DNA of 64,000 bases from Acidaminobacter sp. JC074 (GTDB lineage Bacteria; Bacillota; Clostridia; Peptostreptococcales; Acidaminobacteraceae), in assembly GCF_022496765.1 (NCBI RefSeq), contig NZ_VANV01000001.1, positions 186,001 through 250,000 on the forward strand, written 5' to 3'. The position numbers and the translations under genes were made by a program. The notes below the pieces were generated by a model that made no database searches, had not been told where the DNA came from, and was given only the letters and a program-made list of their open reading frames with translations. Within the stretch, counting starts at the first letter, position 1; each line of letters opens with the position of its first letter. Below are positions 9,231 through 17,449 of this stretch, in pieces.

Positions 9231-11559
9231 AAGCACCTCCTGTTCTTGGCATAATAAAGCGTGACACAATTTTACTGGTCAAGGTCACTAAGTAATAGTA
9301 CAACATAATACTAAGAACAATTGCCAGATAGAATAAGTACTCCCCACTAGAAATTGTTGCAATCAGGGTGTTAAAAATACCTGTCAAAGAAAATAACTTT
9401 TCACAAATAATCATGGTTGCAATATTAATCGCTATGATAATCGGCATATGACTCAACACCTTGTTAAAAGCAACCTTCAAGAGATGATGACTATATATCC
9501 GCATCTTCTTAACCCCTTTAGCCTTAAGACTGATGATGTATTTCTTTTGACTTTCTTCAACCAGGGTCATATAAACCGTTCTTGATATATAAATAGTTGG
9601 TACCAAGGTCAAAACAATCAGAGGCATGATGAGAGTTCTTAAGTCACTGGCTTCTATTGTCCCTGCTATAAAGGGAATATCCATAATATACTTCATTGAA
9701 AAGAGCATAAATATGATCAAGACTGTTTCCGGAATAGAAAGTCCAAATATAATCAATATAGACTGTTGCTTGTTAACACCCTTTCTTAAGTAACTAGAAA
9801 TCATACCGATTGTAAGTCCAAGAATCACAGAGATAATCAAACCTAAAGTGATTAATCTAAAAGTATTACTGCTATGCTGTATAAGTATTTCGATATAAGG
9901 TATGCCGGCACTCGATGTCCCAAGACCATTTTCAATAAAGCCTCTGATAATAGAGATGATTTCATGCCATAAGGCATAAGAACCATAGTTAAAACTGCCA
10001 CCAGAAATATTGAAGTAACCTGGCAGAATGGTGATACACAGTATGATGCCCAGTGTAATCAATACAACAAATACTGCATTCACAAGTAGCTTAAAGACAC
10101 TGTAAGGCACTGAGTAGTAAAACAACTTTACAGATTCAATGTGTTTTAGATGAAAGAGTGTATTTATGATTACTAGTACTAGGATTAAGACGAAGATAAC
10201 AGCCCATTCTAGAGGTCTCATATAGTCTGGATAATTATCTTCAAAATAAACAACTTTTATGTATCTGTCAAAGAGGTCTAAAATACCTTCTAAATTTTCA
10301 GACAAGGTCCCATTTTGCCCCATATAATAAGGCATTAAATTGGCTTGAAAGTCCGCTGTAATCAAAATAGCATGCTCTTCTTGTCTTATCGCCTCAAGAC
10401 CTGGTGCATCCCATCTAGCTGTATCAATGACGTTTTCTGAGCCTACTTTTAGTATATGATCAAAGTCGTATTGCTGAAGAGACTCTCTAAAAAACAAGCT
10501 GTCGCCATCTGAACCAACAATCATCTCATTCATCATACCTAAGCGGTCAAGATAAATGCCATGCATATCTTCTTTTATAGTCCCAGCAAAATGCTTTGAA
10601 CCAGATTGGTCGAGTAAACCACCATCTAGAAAGACAAACTGTGCTTGTTTCTTTAGATGTTTTTCATCAAGAGCAATTCTTTTAGCAAGTTCTAACATGG
10701 TAGATACACTCATGACATTTTGGTATCTCATATAAGGGCTTGAAGAATCATTACCATCATAATGTGTGGCAAAGTAATAAGTTTCTCCCTCCCCCATAGT
10801 AGCAACAATATTGTAACCTGTCATCACTTCAATTTTCTTGTCAACGACAATATGTACATTCTCTATTAGACCTGCATCAAAGAATTCTACACCTGTATAA
10901 GATGTGCCAAAGGAAACTTGGATTTTTTCTTCACTACTTGATTTTGCAAGATCAAATAAGATATCACGGTCTTCTTCAGATATGTAAACAATTGGCATGA
11001 CCTTGCCGTCAAGCTTCTTATAATCTAACTTAATAGAACCATCTTCATAATAACCATTTGCAATAATAACGCCCTTGCATCCAGCATCATAAAGCTTAAG
11101 TAGATTCACATCACTCAAATTACCAAAACCAGTCGATATAACAAATCGATTATTTACATATTCTTTTTCATAAGATGATGATAGGTTTTGTATAACCATA
11201 TCTCCGGTAAAATCAATACCTGCACTTCTACCGCCATTTGCAGAATGTAGTCTAATTTCATGATCATCCACTCTCAGATATTGGTCTTCACCATAAACAG
11301 GACCTAGTTGTTGATACTCCTGTATTTCAATCTCAAAGCCCAATGCTTCTAATTCATCCATTAATCCGATTCTATAATCTTCATGCGCCTTTGAACCGGA
11401 AGAAGGCACACCCATCTCTAGTAGTTCATTAGACTTATCTATAATCGCCTGTGAATCTATTGAATTTAGGTCATAATGAAAGCCCATCACATGAAAAAAT
11501 GTCATAGGCACAAATACAATAAAGATAATAGAAATCAACCAAAATATATACCTTTTCAT
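9217..11559 (-). CDS. OppB/DppB-like permease fused to an N-terminal M28-peptidase-like extracellular domain
   Basis: 780 residues. The order is a membrane anchor (4-22), an extracellular M28-like fold with PA-type insert (about 30-445), a membrane segment (451-470), then a complete OppB-type permease from about 490, including the EAA-type stretch near SLKAKGVKKMRIYSHH. H266 and D268 of the M28 motif (THYDG) are kept. The second Asp is replaced in YQN (279-281), and the catalytic EE pair is Gly-Leu (314-315), so proteolysis is unlikely. Start chosen at 11559 (GAGGGG upstream). First gene of the operon. I infer that the domain binds or presents peptides in place of a separate binding protein, because none is encoded here. 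Confidence 0.85.
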   Translation of the reverse strand: MKRYIFWLISIIFIVFVPMTFFHVMGFHYDLNSIDSQAIIDKSNELLEMGVPSSGSKAHEDYRIGLMDELEALGFEIEIQEYQQLGPVYGEDQYLRVDDHEIRLHSANGGRSAGIDFTGDMVIQNLSSSYEKEYVNNRFVISTGFGNLSDVNLLKLYDAGCKGVIIANGYYEDGSIKLDYKKLDGKVMPIVYISEEDRDILFDLAKSSSEEKIQVSFGTSYTGVEFFDAGLIENVHIVVDKKIEVMTGYNIVATMGEGETYYFATHYDGNDSSSPYMRYQNVMSVSTMLELAKRIALDEKHLKKQAQFVFLDGGLLDQSGSKHFAGTIKEDMHGIYLDRLGMMNEMIVGSDGDSLFFRESLQQYDFDHILKVGSENVIDTARWDAPGLEAIRQEEHAILITADFQANLMPYYMGQNGTLSENLEGILDLFDRYIKVVYFEDNYPDYMRPLEWAVIFVLILVLVIINTLFHLKHIESVKLFYYSVPYSVFKLLVNAVFVVLITLGIILCITILPGYFNISGGSFNYGSYALWHEIISIIRGFIENGLGTSSAGIPYIEILIQHSSNTFRLITLGLIISVILGLTIGMISSYLRKGVNKQQSILIIFGLSIPETVLIIFMLFSMKYIMDIPFIAGTIEASDLRTLIMPLIVLTLVPTIYISRTVYMTLVEESQKKYIISLKAKGVKKMRIYSHHLLKVAFNKVLSHMPIIIAINIATMIICEKLFSLTGIFNTLIATISSGEYLFYLAIVLSIMLYYYLVTLTSKIVSRFIMPRTGGAYEVE

Positions 11560-11578
11560 AACCCACCCCTCTAAAATC

Positions 11579-11607
11579 AATATACGATAAAAAAATTTTA
11601 ATGTCGA
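11579..11607 (-). promoter_or_regulatory. Sigma-A promoter of the peptidase-fused ABC operon
   Basis: TCGACA (11602-11607) and TATATT (11579-11584) are separated by 17 bases. The expected start of transcription leaves only a short leader before the ATG at 11559. The operon therefore does not depend on the hairpin region upstream. Confidence 0.7.
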
Positions 11608-11680
11608 TGGATTTTTCTAAATTTGAAATTTTATTAAGAATTTTCACACTTTTCTAACAATTTAAGATAATCACCTTACT

Positions 11681-11713
11681 AAAAAAACCTGATCATCACT
11701 ATCGATAATCAGG
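11681..11713 (-). terminator. Rho-independent terminator
   Basis: On the minus strand CCTGAT...ATCAGG (11688-11713) is followed by seven T residues. It closes the transcript that runs down from the regulator gene or from the hairpin region itself. Confidence 0.75.
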
Positions 11714-11871
11714 CTTAAATATTTCAAGTATTTAAGGACGACAATTATGCTCTCACACTCCACATGAGTCGAGTGTTTATTGAGACAAACAACTTGTGAA
11801 ACAAGGAACTGATGAAACTTTCGATAGAAAGTTAATTAATCAGGTAGCTTGCCACTGACCATAGGTCAGTG
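11681..11871 (-). ncRNA. Cluster of six adjacent stem-loops ending in a terminator; unassigned structured RNA or long 3' UTR
   Basis: This covers most of the gene-free stretch 11560-11963. Reading the minus strand, the perfect stems are: CACTGACC/GGTCAGTG (11853-11871); AACTTTC/GAAAGTT inside CTGAT/ATCAG (11809-11843); CTTGT/ACAAG (11793-11805); ACACTC/GAGTGT (11755-11776); CTTAAATA/TATTTAAG (11714-11736); and the terminator hairpin (11688-11713). I do not recognise a T-box, SAM, c-di-GMP, 6S, SRP or RNase P signature. I see no convincing separate promoter, so it may be the 3' UTR of the regulator gene. Confidence 0.5.
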
Positions 11872-11963
11872 ATTAATACTTAAATTGCTCTTTTTAACAT
11901 TAATCAGCAAATTTCAATTTATAGAACTGAATTAACAATAACTAGACTAGTAGAAACTCGTCA

Positions 11964-13238
11964 TCAAATTCTATATCCATACCTTGTATTCCTGTTACTC
12001 CCAACTTTAATTATTATGTTCTTCTTGAGTAATTGATTTAATAAACGAATAACTTTTGTTTTGTTTAATCCTGTATGTTCTTCTATCTCTTTTCTACTTA
12101 ACGCTTCATTTTCTCTAATCGAAATATAAACGGATCTTTCCTCCATCGTTAAAACATCCATAATCTCTGAGTATTCCTTGAGAATAGGCAATATAATTTT
12201 TATTGAGTTAGTATACACTTTGAAATCTGGTTGAATTATTGCCATTTCATATGATTGCAAAATCCGTCGAATTCCTGTTCCAAATCGCTCAATGTACCTC
12301 AATCGAAAAAATAGATTACCCAAAATTGGATTTCTCAAAATTGAAACCTGACCGTCTATATATTCTTCTTCTGTTAGACCAAAAGGTAAACCACCAGGTG
12401 ATACAATTTCAATCCTATCATCAAACATTGAAATTCTAATCAATGCGTTTATATCCCATTGCCTATGCACTACAGCATTAGCGATAGCTTCCCTAAATGC
12501 TCTTAATGGAATTTTTTCAACCGATACTCTCTCTACACCAACAATTTCCTCATAACAATATTTTTTTTCAAATAAGTTAATCGCTTTATCAAATTGCTCT
12601 AAAACAGATACTTTTTTATAAATCTCACGATCCAAAATTTCATTAATACTATTCCCAAACTGAACAATATCAATTCCTGGCAAGCTATTGTCATCAGATA
12701 ATATTTCAGCAGCTTTATTAAAATTTCCATCTCCTGAATATAAATCTAGCGTCTTTAGAATATCTGAACTTAATGCTTTGATACCTAAATGATCAACTAG
12801 TTGTTTCTCCAAGTACTTGAATGATAACTCTCTTTTATTCGACGATAACTCTTCAAAACTTAAGTTTTGACCTTCTAAAATCAAACGACTAAATTCAACT
12901 CGATCAATTTCAACTGTTGCTGTGTCAGCTCTTTTGAAAGCTTTATTCTTATACACATATGGTTTATGAACTCCCTCATTTACAATTAACTTAATAATCC
13001 TTTTATCAACGTCTATAGCAATTTCATAACCAGGCACAGGTGTTATACTATCATTAATCTTATTTTCAATCGTCAAACAAGTTTGATCTAACTCATTAAT
13101 CCCAATGACTTTTCCTCGATCCGTAATACCAAATACAATAACCCCGTCACCATAATTTGCGTAAGCACTTACTGTTTTTAAGAATGTATTATTAACTTCT
13201 TGTTTGTACTCTAAGTCTACTCTTTCATTAATGCCCAT
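11964..13238 (-). CDS. Schlafen/AlbA_2-domain ATP-binding transcriptional regulator
   Basis: 424 residues. The N-terminus (LEYKQEV, then TVSAYANYGDGVIVFGI) is the Schlafen AlbA_2 domain. The middle (AFREAIANAVVHRQW, followed by RIEIVSPGGLP) is the HATPase_c_4 domain common in this family. The last 70 residues form a winged helix (LSRKEIEEHTGLNKTKVIRLLNQL). Such proteins are annotated as putative transcriptional regulators with poorly known ligands. GGGAGGTG precedes the ATG. The promoter overlaps strong palindromes, which suggests autoregulation. An integrase scar and the hairpin cluster flank it, so the gene may have arrived on a mobile element. Confidence 0.85.
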   Translation of the reverse strand: MGINERVDLEYKQEVNNTFLKTVSAYANYGDGVIVFGITDRGKVIGINELDQTCLTIENKINDSITPVPGYEIAIDVDKRIIKLIVNEGVHKPYVYKNKAFKRADTATVEIDRVEFSRLILEGQNLSFEELSSNKRELSFKYLEKQLVDHLGIKALSSDILKTLDLYSGDGNFNKAAEILSDDNSLPGIDIVQFGNSINEILDREIYKKVSVLEQFDKAINLFEKKYCYEEIVGVERVSVEKIPLRAFREAIANAVVHRQWDINALIRISMFDDRIEIVSPGGLPFGLTEEEYIDGQVSILRNPILGNLFFRLRYIERFGTGIRRILQSYEMAIIQPDFKVYTNSIKIILPILKEYSEIMDVLTMEERSVYISIRENEALSRKEIEEHTGLNKTKVIRLLNQLLKKNIIIKVGSNRNTRYGYRI

Positions 13239-13258
13239 ATAAACACCTCCCTATATAT

Positions 13259-13286
13259 ATTTTACCAGAACCATACAAAAGTGCAA
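13259..13286 (-). promoter_or_regulatory. Promoter of the Schlafen/AlbA regulator gene
   Basis: TTGCAC (13281-13286) and TAAAAT (13259-13264) are separated by 16 bases. The -35 touches the first palindrome at 13285. Confidence 0.65.
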
Positions 13287-13332
13287 CGCAAAATTTTGCG
13301 TTCCATTTTGCGTTTCATTTTGAAACGCAAAA
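13285..13332. promoter_or_regulatory. Two perfect palindromes built from four AACGCAAAA half-sites (candidate operator)
   Basis: 13285-13302 is an 18-bp perfect palindrome (AACGCAAAATTTTGCGTT). 13306-13332 is a 12-bp inverted repeat (TTTTGCGTTTCA) around a TTT spacer. The half-site TTTTGCGTT or its complement therefore occurs four times in 48 bases, abutting the -35 of the regulator gene. Confidence 0.7.
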
Positions 13333-13420
13333 AAGATAATAAACTGCAGAAGCAACCCGTTTATACCTTAAAGGCTACCCCCCATATACTTTCTAAGAGA
13401 ATTCTTAACATTATTTTGAT

Positions 13421-13474
13421 TTACATAGCATACCTCATTGCTGTATCAATTTGCTGATGACCTAACATTCCTAG
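13421..13474 (-). pseudogene. Remnant of a tyrosine recombinase/integrase C-terminus
   Basis: The minus strand encodes LGMLGHQQIDTAMRYAM followed by TAA. This is the C-terminal box of phage-type integrases (LGHxxIxTTxxY with the nucleophile Tyr). It is preceded directly by an in-frame TGA, and no other part of the enzyme is visible, so it is a decayed scar. The rest of the gene-free stretch 13333-13611 holds only short palindromes (for example AAGAGGA/TCCTCTT near 13500). Confidence 0.7.
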
Positions 13475-13532
13475 TCACAGTCTGCCTAGTCTGGTAAGTA
13501 AGAGGAGTCTCCTCCTCTTCCTCCCATAATAA

Positions 13533-13560
13533 CCCAGCGTGACATTTTCACGTCACTGGG
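13533..13560. terminator. Stem-loop downstream of the MFS gene (probable terminator)
   Basis: CCCAG..TGAC pairs with GTCACTGGG, a 9-bp stem with a small bulge. The following sequence on the minus strand (TTATTAT) is only moderately T-rich. Confidence 0.5.
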
Positions 13561-13611
13561 CTCAAGCTAATTACAACTAACCCCAAACAGAATAATATTT
13601 TCGTCTTCATT

Positions 13612-14910
13612 CTATACTTTCTGTAAGTCCTTATTACCACTTACTATGATTGTAAGTAAGACTAGAACTAAGCCACATCCTAATGGCAATAACCATGGTG
13701 GTAGTCTGTCAATCAATATGCCACCTAATAGAGCACCTATCGGTGTCATGACACTCGCAATCGTTACAAGTACCCCCATAACCCTTCCTAGCATGTCACT
13801 AGGTGTTTGTGACTGAATGGTTACCATCAGAGGTATATTCATAAATGCAGAGCCTGAAGCGATTGTAATGAACAATACAACCATTACCGATACTTTTCCC
13901 CAGTTATTCATAGTAATTGGTAAGAATCTTGTCAACAAACCAAAACAAATCATCACAATTGCAAAGACTATCATACCACCAATAATCCTATTATAGTTCT
14001 TTTTAGCTGGTGGAATAATACCAACAACAAGAGATGCAATTATCACTCCAAAGGGGAATGAAGCCATGGTAATACCATATTGAAGGTCTGTTAATGTCCA
14101 GTACTGTTTCATAATATATGGGATGGGAATATTCATACCTAAAGTCATGAACATGTTAATGAAGGTAGCTGAGATGGCAAGTGCTAATAGCCACTTGGTT
14201 TTAAACATATATTTAAAACCGTCAACTAAATCATTTACAAAACTACTTTCAGCATTATCAATTGATGATGCCTCAACGCCATATATTTTTTCTTTTACTT
14301 TAAAATCTAAAAACATCTCTGATATGCCAGAAAAAATAAAAGACAAGCCATTTAAGATTAAAAATACCTTCATATCAATCACACCAAATACAAAACCACC
14401 TAAAGCAGGTCCTATGATATATGCTAGATTTGAAATGGAACCTGAAAATGAGTTTATGCGTGTTAGTCTCTCTTTATCCACCAACAAAGGAATCGAAGCA
14501 GAGATTGTTGTGTCAAAAAATACATTTGTGATATTAAGAAGTAATGTAGCCGCATAAATATAGCCAATTCTCAATCCATCAATACTACTTGCTACGACTA
14601 AGGCAAGTACAATAATACCACTGAGCATATCTAGAATGACAACCAACTTCTTTTTATCCAGTTTATCTGCCAACACACCTGATACCGGACCTAAAATAGC
14701 TCTTGGTATTGTTGCCAAAACAATGGTCAATGCAAAACTTGTTCCTGAACCAGTTGTTTTTAAGACGTATAAACCAATTGCAAAACTATAGATCGAACTA
14801 CCAAAAAGAGAAACCAATTTGCCAAGTAAAAAAAGTATGATATTTCTATTTGCCAGTTTACTACACTCGTATGAGCTCAAAAGTTTTTCTTGTTCTATTA
14901 CTGCTTCCAT
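13612..14910 (-). CDS. MFS transporter (drug/siderophore exporter-like)
   Basis: 432 residues with about 12 membrane segments. The loop between helices 2 and 3 reads GVLADKLDKKKLVVILD, the MFS signature. Spacing and sequence resemble the MFS_3/enterobactin-exporter-like group, commonly exporters of antibiotics or macrolides; the real substrate is unknown. AGGAGAAAG lies before the ATG. The gene follows the ArsR-type regulator gene by 10 bases, which argues for a regulator-exporter operon responding to a toxic compound. Confidence 0.85.
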   Translation of the reverse strand: MEAVIEQEKLLSSYECSKLANRNIILFLLGKLVSLFGSSIYSFAIGLYVLKTTGSGTSFALTIVLATIPRAILGPVSGVLADKLDKKKLVVILDMLSGIIVLALVVASSIDGLRIGYIYAATLLLNITNVFFDTTISASIPLLVDKERLTRINSFSGSISNLAYIIGPALGGFVFGVIDMKVFLILNGLSFIFSGISEMFLDFKVKEKIYGVEASSIDNAESSFVNDLVDGFKYMFKTKWLLALAISATFINMFMTLGMNIPIPYIMKQYWTLTDLQYGITMASFPFGVIIASLVVGIIPPAKKNYNRIIGGMIVFAIVMICFGLLTRFLPITMNNWGKVSVMVVLFITIASGSAFMNIPLMVTIQSQTPSDMLGRVMGVLVTIASVMTPIGALLGGILIDRLPPWLLPLGCGLVLVLLTIIVSGNKDLQKV

Positions 14911-14920
14911 AATCTTTCTC

Positions 14921-15967
14921 CTATCTAATATTCTCTAAAAATGATTCAACCATATTTGTTAGCTTTTCTCTCTTCAAGGAATAATAAGTCTTGTTTCCTT
15001 CTTTTACATCATTTATGATGCCAATATTTCTAAGCTGATGTATATGATAGGACAAAGCAGCTTTACTCAGTCCAGTAGCCTCACACAGCTCTTTACCATA
15101 CATGGCTTCTTCTTTCATCAAGGTTATCAGCTTAAACTTCATAGGATCAGCAATCATGCCAATTGTGTTAAGCATGTTTTCTTCATCATTTTTCCCTCTA
15201 ATTAATGCAATGGCTTCTCTGAACTCAAAACCAACTTCTAAATATAAAACACCATCTACGTCTTCACATACAAGGGCTTTAGAGTTAATGAAAGATGACC
15301 TAATAAGAATGTTATCAAAGCTACTTACATCTATAACACCTTCTAAGACATCTGAGAATATCGCTTCACCTTTTACATCCAGTTCAGTTTGCAAATAAGT
15401 GTTTATTGATGTCATGTCTTTTTCGTACTTTTTTATCTCCTTTTGATATGTGGGATATATTCTCTTTAAGCCATCTACTAATTTTGAAAATAGTATTGAT
15501 GGATCTAATAAAAACTTATATACGTCCCATTTGATGTTTTTATTGATACTGAGTTTATTAACAAAATCCATTACCTGATCATAATTAGACCGATCAAGTG
15601 CATAGTCTGTATCAAAATCTTCAGTAGCAGATTTTCCTAACCTTCTAACAATCGCGTCCATAACTGTATCATCTACCATGTTTGAAATGATATCAGTAAT
15701 CTCATCAAAGGATTTTGCTCTTATGGTCTCAATTGAAATGGCGTTAACAATCACTGTACCAAAATCTTCATCGATCATATAGGCTATATTCATCTCATCA
15801 AAAGGAAATTTTTTCTTTAACTTATCAACAAGTTTTATGACTTGTTTGTTAGGATAAAAGCCTTGATGCTTATACATTAAAGCTTCATAATCTTCTACAC
15901 ACATAATGTAGACACTATGTATGACATCTCTTAATAACCACCTACTTGCTTCAAATTTAATAGCCAT
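14921..15967 (-). CDS. Transcriptional regulator with C-terminal ArsR-type winged helix
   Basis: About 348 residues. The last 85 are an ArsR-like helix-turn-helix (DPMKFKLITLMKEEAMYGKE, then LCEATGLSKAALSYHIHQL). The N-terminal 260 residues are of no family I recognise and may bind the effector. The start at 15967 has GAGGTGAAGG upstream; a longer frame to 16012 would begin downstream of the -10 but without a ribosome site. It sits 10 bases before the MFS exporter gene and probably controls it. Confidence 0.8.
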   Translation of the reverse strand: MAIKFEASRWLLRDVIHSVYIMCVEDYEALMYKHQGFYPNKQVIKLVDKLKKKFPFDEMNIAYMIDEDFGTVIVNAISIETIRAKSFDEITDIISNMVDDTVMDAIVRRLGKSATEDFDTDYALDRSNYDQVMDFVNKLSINKNIKWDVYKFLLDPSILFSKLVDGLKRIYPTYQKEIKKYEKDMTSINTYLQTELDVKGEAIFSDVLEGVIDVSSFDNILIRSSFINSKALVCEDVDGVLYLEVGFEFREAIALIRGKNDEENMLNTIGMIADPMKFKLITLMKEEAMYGKELCEATGLSKAALSYHIHQLRNIGIINDVKEGNKTYYSLKREKLTNMVESFLENIR

Positions 15968-16001
15968 AACCTTCACCTCGTCAAAATATATTTTAACTAC
16001 T

Positions 16002-16011
16002 TGTTCGAACA
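16002..16011. promoter_or_regulatory. Palindrome TGTTCGAACA between promoter and start codon (candidate operator)
   Basis: A perfect 10-bp palindrome just downstream of the -10 box. It is well placed for the ArsR-type protein to block its own transcription. Confidence 0.45.
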
Positions 16012-16022
16012 TATCTAATTAC

Positions 16023-16051
16023 ATCTTAGAATATAGCACAATTTTTGTCAA
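16023..16051 (-). promoter_or_regulatory. Promoter of the regulator/MFS operon
   Basis: TTGACA (16046-16051) and TAAGAT (16023-16028) with a 17-base spacer. A second TTGACA about 25 bases further up has no matching -10. Confidence 0.75.
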
Positions 16052-16181
16052 ATTAAATCAAAACTTCTTGTCAAAAAAATATTTAACAACTTTTCTAGTC
16101 AGATAAATTCACTTATTCTTAAAACGATTCAGACCATGTTACATATCGTAAGATACTTTTAGGTCTAGTGTCTAAACTTTT

Positions 16182-16207
16182 GCAAAAGAATAACCGCTTA
16201 TGCGGTT
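16182..16207 (-). terminator. Terminator of the PadR/membrane-protein operon
   Basis: AACCGC/GCGGTT with a 4-base loop, then TATTCTTTT on the minus strand. Confidence 0.65.
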
Positions 16208-16211
16208 TTGA

Positions 16212-17054
16212 TTAATTAGTTATTTGTTTTTTTCTTGAAAGTTTAACCAGGTATAGAGAAAGCAGAAAAATCACAATAGCTGAAAGTAATTTTAAAGGAC
16301 TGTCTAGTAAGCTAAGTTCTTTATCAAGAAATGCTCTTAATGCATCATTTTCAACACCTATTAATACAAATAGAATGCCTATTGGTAATAGGACCGGACA
16401 TATGATCCACAGTCTTTTTACATTGGACCATCTTTCCACGGATGCCTTTCTCATCAAATACATGAGCCAAGGAAAGAAGACAAAGGCAATAATGGCATAG
16501 GAAATGACAATGCCAAAGTCTAAGGTTGAAGACTCAATGGCTTCTAAAGAAAAACCAATCTTAGTCATCTTATAGACTTTCATTAAAATGATATAACCAA
16601 CAAACAATGATAGACTGTAGGCCATTAAATAAAGAATAGAAAAGTTACCACCACCAGCTGATATAAATGGCTCTAAGAACTTATTAAGATCACCATCAAT
16701 AACACTTTCTACATCTCTTTGGTCCATAGAAGCATGTTCAAAGATTTCTAAAACAGCTGTTTTGATGTCTTGTTTCATGCCACTTGAAAGATTAGACAAA
16801 TCAATGGATTCCTGTGCATCCACATAGACTGCTTTATAGGATTCTGGTAAAGATGATATCCTGTCTTTGAGTTCTTTTAACTTATAGATGCTCATAAATA
16901 CACTTATAAGAGCCAGTAAAACGATCAAGCCAAACATCAGGAATATGGCCATATTAGATTCTTTCTTATTTACCATAAATACAAGCATTTGAACAATCAA
17001 TAAAACGCTTAGTAAAATCGTCATAACCACTCTACTTTTTCCGGTTCTATTCAT
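16212..17054 (-). CDS. Membrane protein partner of the PadR regulator
   Basis: About 280 residues and seven or so hydrophobic segments: two near the N-terminus, a soluble helical stretch (about 75-145, LSNLSSGMKQDIKTAVLEIF), then further membrane helices. Not a family I can name. PadR genes are very often followed by such a membrane protein, and this one overlaps the padR-like gene by 8 bases. The start at 17054 is chosen because of the strong GGAGGGAGGAAG site. The role could be envelope stress or lipid-related; sequence gives no proof. Confidence 0.7.
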   Translation of the reverse strand: MNRTGKSRVVMTILLSVLLIVQMLVFMVNKKESNMAIFLMFGLIVLLALISVFMSIYKLKELKDRISSLPESYKAVYVDAQESIDLSNLSSGMKQDIKTAVLEIFEHASMDQRDVESVIDGDLNKFLEPFISAGGGNFSILYLMAYSLSLFVGYIILMKVYKMTKIGFSLEAIESSTLDFGIVISYAIIAFVFFPWLMYLMRKASVERWSNVKRLWIICPVLLPIGILFVLIGVENDALRAFLDKELSLLDSPLKLLSAIVIFLLSLYLVKLSRKKQITN

Positions 17055-17379
17055 GACTTCCTCCCTCCATAATAGAAGTGACACTATTTGAAATATCAAA
17101 CCAGGCTTCCTTAAAATCCTTTAGATAATCATGACCACTATCTGTTAAGTTAAAGTACTTTCTTTTTGGTCCTAAAGGTGATTTCTTACTTTCACTTCTC
17201 AAAAGTCCTTTTTTTTGCAATCTAATCAAAACTGGATAAACACTACCTTCATTAAGATCTGGTAGTCCCATATTATTTAAGTCCTCTGTTATCTGATAAC
17301 CATAGCTTTCACCTCTGCTGATGACTTCCAAGATACAGCCTTCCAATAAACCTTTTAAAATTTGAGCTTTGTCAATCAT
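17047..17379 (-). CDS. PadR family transcriptional regulator
   Basis: About 110 residues, the short PadR type (winged helix plus one C-terminal dimer helix). The pattern is LKGLLEGCILEVISRGESYG, then EGSVYPVLIRLQKKGLL and the wing GPKRKYFNLTDSG. The start at 17379 follows GGAGGTG. Two identical 21-bp elements with CTACT/AGTAG arms cover its promoter, so it very likely represses itself and the downstream membrane-protein gene. Confidence 0.9.
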   Translation of the reverse strand: MIDKAQILKGLLEGCILEVISRGESYGYQITEDLNNMGLPDLNEGSVYPVLIRLQKKGLLRSESKKSPLGPKRKYFNLTDSGHDYLKDFKEAWFDISNSVTSIMEGGSHE

Positions 17380-17390
17380 GTACACCTCCA

Positions 17391-17411
17391 CTACTCTATA
17401 TAGTCAAGTAG
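17391..17411. promoter_or_regulatory. PadR operator copy 1
   Basis: CTACT-N11-AGTAG. The same 21 bases recur at 17433-17453. This copy lies over the transcription start region. Confidence 0.7.
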
Positions 17412-17420
17412 TATATTTTC

Positions 17421-17449
17421 ATTATACACCCGCTACTCTATATAGTCAA
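17421..17449 (-). promoter_or_regulatory. padR-like operon promoter
   Basis: TTGACT (17444-17449) and a consensus TATAAT (17421-17426) separated by 17 bases. The -35 lies inside operator copy 2. Confidence 0.85.

Noticed and set aside
11681-11871. T-box or other riboswitch controlling the ABC operon
   Set aside because: No T-box sequence or known aptamer core is visible, and the operon has its own promoter downstream of the terminator.
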